In this document: positions 59,463-64,000 of the stretch, one piece after another | How the letters are laid out: the number at the start of each line of letters is the position of its first letter | Position numbering within the stretch: position 1 is the stretch's first letter | Assembly (NCBI GenBank): GCA_012932865.1 | Contig: SAXG01000017.1 | Span: 248,001 to 312,000, forward strand | Direction of reading: 5' to 3' | From: Amylostereum areolatum | Lineage: Eukaryota; Basidiomycota; Agaricomycetes; Russulales; Stereaceae | DNA length: 64,000 bases | The notes under the pieces: generated by a model | Told to the model about the DNA's origin: nothing | Databases searched by the model: none | Seen by the model: the letters and a program-made list of their open reading frames with translations, nothing else | Program-made: the position numbers and the translations under genes

Positions 59463-60566
59463 GGTCAGGAGCTGCCGGTGAGTAGAACTACTTGTTCTGC
59501 GTTGTGACCAAACCCTCATTATGGATTGTGATCCGATAACGTGACAGGTGAATGACCGTACGACAGAGCAAGTGCTGCGCTGTATTGTAGGTATGTCACC
59601 ATATCCCCCATCCCCGAAGGGGTTCTATGATATGTAATACGTAGGCATGGTGCTACTGAAAGGGTCCATGTGTAGTGAATCCTGTATTGGTGCACTGTGC
59701 ACCAGAATGGATCTTCCCGCTTTCCAGGAGTGCGCCTCTCCTTCAGCAAGAGATACTGGGAGGAGTATAACGCGATAGCGTTTCGGGTATGAACCATCCT
59801 TATTAACTCAGCACTCCTCGAGATCACTGTATACAACTACCCGGGTCCTTCAGTGCGTTAGCAGAGCATCCCCTGTGGCACCAATGCTGACCGTCAACTG
59901 GATCAAGTATATGGGCTGAGGTATCAGGGTGGACCGCGAATAATTCGATGGTATCGATGTATCTGCGACTTTGTCGCGGCTGAACCACCCGTCTTACCCC
60001 ACTGGGCGTGGTCAATAGATTGGCGCACCACTTTTATTCTTATAGCACTGTGCGTCAAGCTTCAAGCGTAGTGGGTGCAAGATCTGTTCGTGTCGTTCCC
60101 CTTCAAGCTTCAAGCTTCAAAGCTTCAAACGTCATGCTTCCTGCTCCAGGCGCTTCATCCGCCTAAGTTTGGCCAGCAGTGATGAGATGACAATTCCGTT
60201 GTATCTTCACGCCAGCAGTCAGCACATAAAAAGAGGTCCAATTGAGATGAATTCCATTCCCGCTATTGCAATTGGGCGCCCGATGTCCCGACGTTGCCCG
60301 CATGTCTCGATTACATATTCGATTGATATGTAGCTCAATGATAGCTATCCTCATTGTGCCAGATTTTCCCATCACTCTCGTTGTCTTTGGACTCTCATCT
60401 TCTCAATATCTCGAGTGCTTCACCCTTGGAACATGGAGATGGTGCTTCGCTTCCCTATCTCTATCACATTGTCAGTGTTGCTCACGACGTTGACAACATT
60501 CAGGCTGCAAGCGACGACTGCGAGGTCTTCAACGAGAAAGTTTCCCTCATATTCGATCCTCATCGC
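59463..60566. other. Intergenic region with a short CTTCAAG repeat
   Basis: No gene supported in about 1.1 kb. The frame of the next gene is open from 60354, so its upstream 213 bases could be coding if an earlier start is used. Confidence 0.45.
60101..60130 (+). repeat. Imperfect CTTCAAG tandem repeat
   Basis: About four copies of a 7-8 base unit (CTTCAAG, CTTCAAAG), with another copy pair 40 bases upstream (60056-60068). HindIII-like AAGCTT arises at the joints. Role unknown. Confidence 0.7.
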
Positions 60567-62138
60567 ATGGATATACCGCCACCCGTCATCGATACAACAC
60601 TCCCTCCTACCAATGGTGCCACTTCCATCTACTCCCTATCTGTGGAACTCCTGCTCGAGATCTTCGCCTATCTTCCCTTACTTTCGCAATATGCCGATTC
60701 CGGCTTCGCTTTTCCCTGGATCTCCATATCCGAAGTATGTCGACATTGGTATCTCGTCGCACAGGAGTGTCGCGAGCTATGGTCCATCATCCCCGTGGAG
60801 AACTTGCAATGGACGCAGATTGCGCTCGAGAGATCGCGTCCGGTCGCCGTCTCGATCAAGATCGACTTTCAAGCATCCAAAGCACTTGACATAGCCGCCG
60901 TGTTTCTTGCCTTGACAGAACTTGGCTGGATTGGCGAGATACTCATTTATGACCCGGACGGCGAGAATACCTCCGTAGTCAACGATATCATGCAGATCAT
61001 CGCAACGTCCCCCATTCCTCGTCTCGAGACTTTGTTGATCGACGTCCCCGACCTCGACCTCTCAGGCTCCCTATTCAACAGTCAGGCCCCCTCTCGTCTG
61101 CGCGACGTCCAGCTCTTTCAACTGTTTACACCGCCGGCATCCGTCATATTTGGTCCCCACCTTTCAACACTAGAGATTGTCCAATGCGAGGTCTGGAGAT
61201 CGAGGGACGACATGGCCATCACAATCTCCAAGCTCATCAACCTCGAAGAGCTTGTTCTCGTTGGTTCCCTTCCTCATCCTCAACCCGTGGCCTCCAATAT
61301 CTGGAACATGCACCTTCCCCGCCTCAAGCGCCTCAAAGTTGCCGATTACATCTACCGGTTGATGCCCATGATTGTATTCATGTCGTTCCCCACCGATGCC
61401 GATGTCGACCTCGCCTTCGAGGTGACGGAGCTGTGGGAGAGCCAGCTCGTCACACTCATCCCCCTCATGGGCCACTTGAAAACCATGTTTGCGTGGTTTT
61501 TCTCGCGAAAGGACTATCACTTTCGATTCCGGAAGTTTTGCATCAACTGCCACGAAGCCGATTACATTTTGACGGTGTCCGACCCCGTGTTCCTTGACCC
61601 TGCCGACGGAAAGGTTGCAAATGACGTGACGCCACCCACCGTCCGCCTTTCCTTTTCATATTTCCTTGAAAAGGATCCAGGAAACCGTGCCGCCAGACGA
61701 ATCATCCGACGGCTCCTTCGCATGGTGCAATCGTTCGTGCACGATTCAGAAACCCTGGAGCTCCTGATCCATGGTCCTACCCATTGGAGCACCATATGGT
61801 TTGAGGCTCCAGGTTTCGGGGACACGATCAAGCGCGTGGATCTCTCAAAGGGCTGTGGTGTCACGGTGGTACGAGATTTACACCAACTGTTCCCCAAACA
61901 AATATTTCCCCTGCTAGAGGTGCTGAGCATCGAGGGTGTCGATTTCCAACGACCTTTCGCGTTTCCTGCGGCGGCGGAACCTCCGAATTTTGGCCTGGAG
62001 ATGGTGAGGGTACTCGCACGGCGCGCTGTCATCGGACTTCCCATCAAGCGGCTACTTCTTGACAAGTGCAACCCTCCAGATGATATATTGGGGAAGCTGC
62101 GAGAGGGTGCGGAGGTTGGACTTGGGCTAGATAGCTGA
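60567..62138 (+). CDS. F-box protein with leucine-rich C-terminal part
   Basis: Probable SCF ubiquitin-ligase substrate receptor. Uninterrupted frame of 523 codons from the ATG at 60567 (MDIPPPVIDTTL). The F-box is SIYSLSVELLLEIFAYLPLL with WISISEVCRHWYLVAQECRE LW-type second half (about residues 20-75). The rest is a series of Leu/Ile/Val strands and helices as in Agaricomycete F-box/LRR proteins (HLSTLEIVQCEVW, NLEELVLVGSLPH, LPRLKRLKVAD). The frame stays open upstream to an ATG at 60354, which would add 71 residues; I prefer 60567 because the F-box follows directly. Same orientation as the next F-box gene but a different sequence. Confidence 0.85.
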   Translation: MDIPPPVIDTTLPPTNGATSIYSLSVELLLEIFAYLPLLSQYADSGFAFPWISISEVCRHWYLVAQECRELWSIIPVENLQWTQIALERSRPVAVSIKIDFQASKALDIAAVFLALTELGWIGEILIYDPDGENTSVVNDIMQIIATSPIPRLETLLIDVPDLDLSGSLFNSQAPSRLRDVQLFQLFTPPASVIFGPHLSTLEIVQCEVWRSRDDMAITISKLINLEELVLVGSLPHPQPVASNIWNMHLPRLKRLKVADYIYRLMPMIVFMSFPTDADVDLAFEVTELWESQLVTLIPLMGHLKTMFAWFFSRKDYHFRFRKFCINCHEADYILTVSDPVFLDPADGKVANDVTPPTVRLSFSYFLEKDPGNRAARRIIRRLLRMVQSFVHDSETLELLIHGPTHWSTIWFEAPGFGDTIKRVDLSKGCGVTVVRDLHQLFPKQIFPLLEVLSIEGVDFQRPFAFPAAAEPPNFGLEMVRVLARRAVIGLPIKRLLLDKCNPPDDILGKLREGAEVGLGLDS

Positions 62139-62712
62139 ATGGCGATGCAGGAATCAAACTCCAAATGTTTACGCAGGCCAGGTAGAGATATGCACAACCT
62201 ATACGTTATAGGATATAGATCCCTTCCCCTTCCGCGAGTGTGACCGGTTTTCTTGTTTGATGGTGTACACTTACTTTACGACTTCTTCATACGTCTTCAC
62301 TACAGATACTGTAGGAACTTAGTTCTATTTCATTCACGGCACTCTATCCCTACTACCTATGTAGAGTGTAATGCATAACGATTCTATTTGAATGCGACAT
62401 CGCTGTTGATGCTTAGTTGTTTCCTGAGTCAGGTGGCGGTGCGCGTTATGAGGCGGTTGTGCCCCTTTGCCCTCGCCACTGAACACTGCCGGAACTTCTA
62501 TCTGAACTCGCGGCATAAACCGTTCCGTATTCCTTGCATTCACTCAAGGCTGTCCCCGCCGCCTACAGCAGACCAGCTCTCTGGAGTCTGGAGTCAGTAC
62601 AGGCTTCTGCTTTCTCTTTTGAACCCTTGTATGATCACAGTGCGTCCCTGCTCGCCCCTAAGCGTATCCCATTCACTCACTCTACCACTTTACCTATAGA
62701 CCTACTGCTAGG
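62139..62712. other. Intergenic spacer between the two F-box genes
   Basis: 3' region of the first and promoter of the second gene. No repeat or RNA seen. Confidence 0.5.
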
Positions 62713-64000
62713 ATGCTCACCAGAGCTGCATCGTTTGAGGACCTCGCGACATGGGACGATCTCTCTCTTCACCCTATTCATCCCGTCGTTACCGGCACTG
62801 TCATATATGCTATGGACGATGTTATGGACCTGGAGCCCTACCCCAATTATATGTGCGTCTGTTACCCAGTTGCTGCCACTCTCATCCTCATTTATTATTA
62901 AGCGATCCACGTCCTCCCCTACCTGAAGTCGCGGAGATAGACGAAACCATGAACGCTCTGACTGCACAACTCGAAGCCCTTCGTCTCAAGAAGTCAGAGC
63001 TCCTTGCATCCAACTCCCTCATCAAACGACTTCCTCCGGAGATTATGTCCCGCGTGTTTGAGATTGGCGTTCATGAGTGCATTTCCGTTCTTCCCATGCT
63101 TTCACTCGTCTCGCACCATTGGAGAGCCATCGCCGTCGCCACACCGTCCCTTTGGTCTTACATCCGGATGGACTCTCCCGTCACCCACGCCTCCTTTATG
63201 CAGAGGATGAAAGTGTACCTCCAACGATCGCAAGCATGCAAAATCCTCGTCGACATTGACTGTCGATACATCGAACCCGGTCCCGATTTGCAACAAATCA
63301 TGACGGAGTTGGACCCACACCTCGACCGATGTTATGAATTCAGGGTATCTGCCCATGATTGGGTGTGGATGGAGGTGATACGATCGGGGGTCCAGTCGCT
63401 AGGACCAGCGCTGGAACAACTCTACCTTCGCCTCGATCCTTCGGACTCAGAAGAGCAGCCGCCCTTCAACGTCCTCTCCAATCCTTGTCCCCGACTGCGT
63501 TATGTCACTCTGGAGCACACTCCTCTTCTCTGTATCCGCACAGAGCTGCCCTCGTTGCGAGCCCTCCACCTTATCCGCGACCAGCGTTACTCTTCCAGTT
63601 CCAGAATCGGAATTTCCTTCAAGGAGCTGCAGACCGTCCTCACTTCCACACCAACGCTCGAGGACCTACGCATTCAATCGGCCACGTTCCTTCTCGACGG
63701 CACCGAGTGCATTCTCCAACCTTCCCCCACCATCACAACCTTCCCCCAGCTCCGCCGCCTCTCCTTCCATTATGTTGACACCAACAATCTCTCTCTCTTC
63801 CTCGAGACTGCACGCTTTCCCGCGCCCACCCGTCTGTCTGTGCAAATGGATACTTCCGGCGACGAGAGCATGCAGTGGCTCGGTCGGCTTTCCCTCGAGA
63901 GCGAGACACGTTTCCCCGTCTTGCGTCATCTGGACTTGAAATCGTTCAGCACGGAGGGCGCTGCCATCGTCCCTCTCATACGTGCCCTTCATCGACTCCC
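62713..64000 (+). CDS. F-box protein, truncated by the window end
   Basis: Exon 1 (62713-62852) encodes MLTRAASFEDLATWDDLSLH; intron of 50 nt; exon 2 from 62903 is open to the end of the window. A short coiled coil (ETMNALTAQLEALRLKKSEL) precedes the F-box IKRLPPEIMSRVFEIGVHEC..LSLVSHHWRAIAVATPSLW, the common layout of Agaricomycete F-box proteins. Leucine-rich segments follow (LGPALEQLYLRLDP, PRLRYVTLEHTP, PTLEDLRIQSATF, FPVLRHLDLKSF). Likely SCF substrate receptor; target unknown. At least 412 residues are present and the 3' end is missing. Confidence 0.85.

Overview
The window is nuclear DNA of a filamentous basidiomycete, most likely an Agaricomycete. The basis is dense protein-coding genes on both strands, many introns of about 41-80 nt with GT..AG ends, and families typical of that group: a het-C-type protein, a secreted bicupin oxalate decarboxylase, an S10 carboxypeptidase paralogue, leucine-rich F-box proteins and a Kpp2/Fus3-type MAP kinase. 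I found no rRNA, tRNA, CRISPR array, transposon or virus. Gene models were spliced by hand; exon phases were checked for most of them.

Layout. 0-9 kb: ERG6 (+), RAD52 (-), a TEY MAP kinase (+) and a G3BP-like NTF2/RRM protein (+). 10-21.5 kb: a Ser-rich ORF, a small conserved gene (-), the DEAD-box helicase MAK5 (+), a small secreted protein (-) and a 21-exon het-C gene (+). 22.6-30.4 kb: oxalate decarboxylase (+), a coiled-coil protein with a nuclear localisation signal (-) and SEC24 (+). 30.8-38.5 kb, minus strand: a large NUM1/ApsA-like cortical anchor with a PH domain, an unrecognised spliced ORF just upstream of it, and a Ser-rich regulator-like protein. 38.5-42 kb: gene-poor, with unresolved fragments. 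42-52.5 kb: an EFM7-type methyltransferase (-), an S10 carboxypeptidase paralogue whose three catalytic residues are all replaced (+), a class I cyclic-nucleotide phosphodiesterase (-) and an alpha/beta hydrolase (-). 54.7-64 kb: the phosphatase YVH1 (+), a Ser/Pro-rich protein (-), RNA polymerase I/III subunit AC19 (+) and two consecutive F-box genes (+), the last cut by the window end.

These are mostly independent housekeeping genes, not one cluster. Some share a theme: MAK5, YVH1 and AC19 act in ribosome production or rRNA/5S/tRNA transcription, EFM7 acts on translation elongation factor, and the phosphodiesterase controls cAMP. Both the phosphodiesterase and the YVH1 linker carry RRxS-type sites that would suit PKA.

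Most worth checking: the catalytically replaced carboxypeptidase, the repeated Q-T motifs in the NUM1-like anchor (possible dynein light chain docking array), the RRPS array and duplicated motif in YVH1, a divergent block inside het-C, three GC-AG introns, and the unresolved gene structure at 35.6-37.3 kb.
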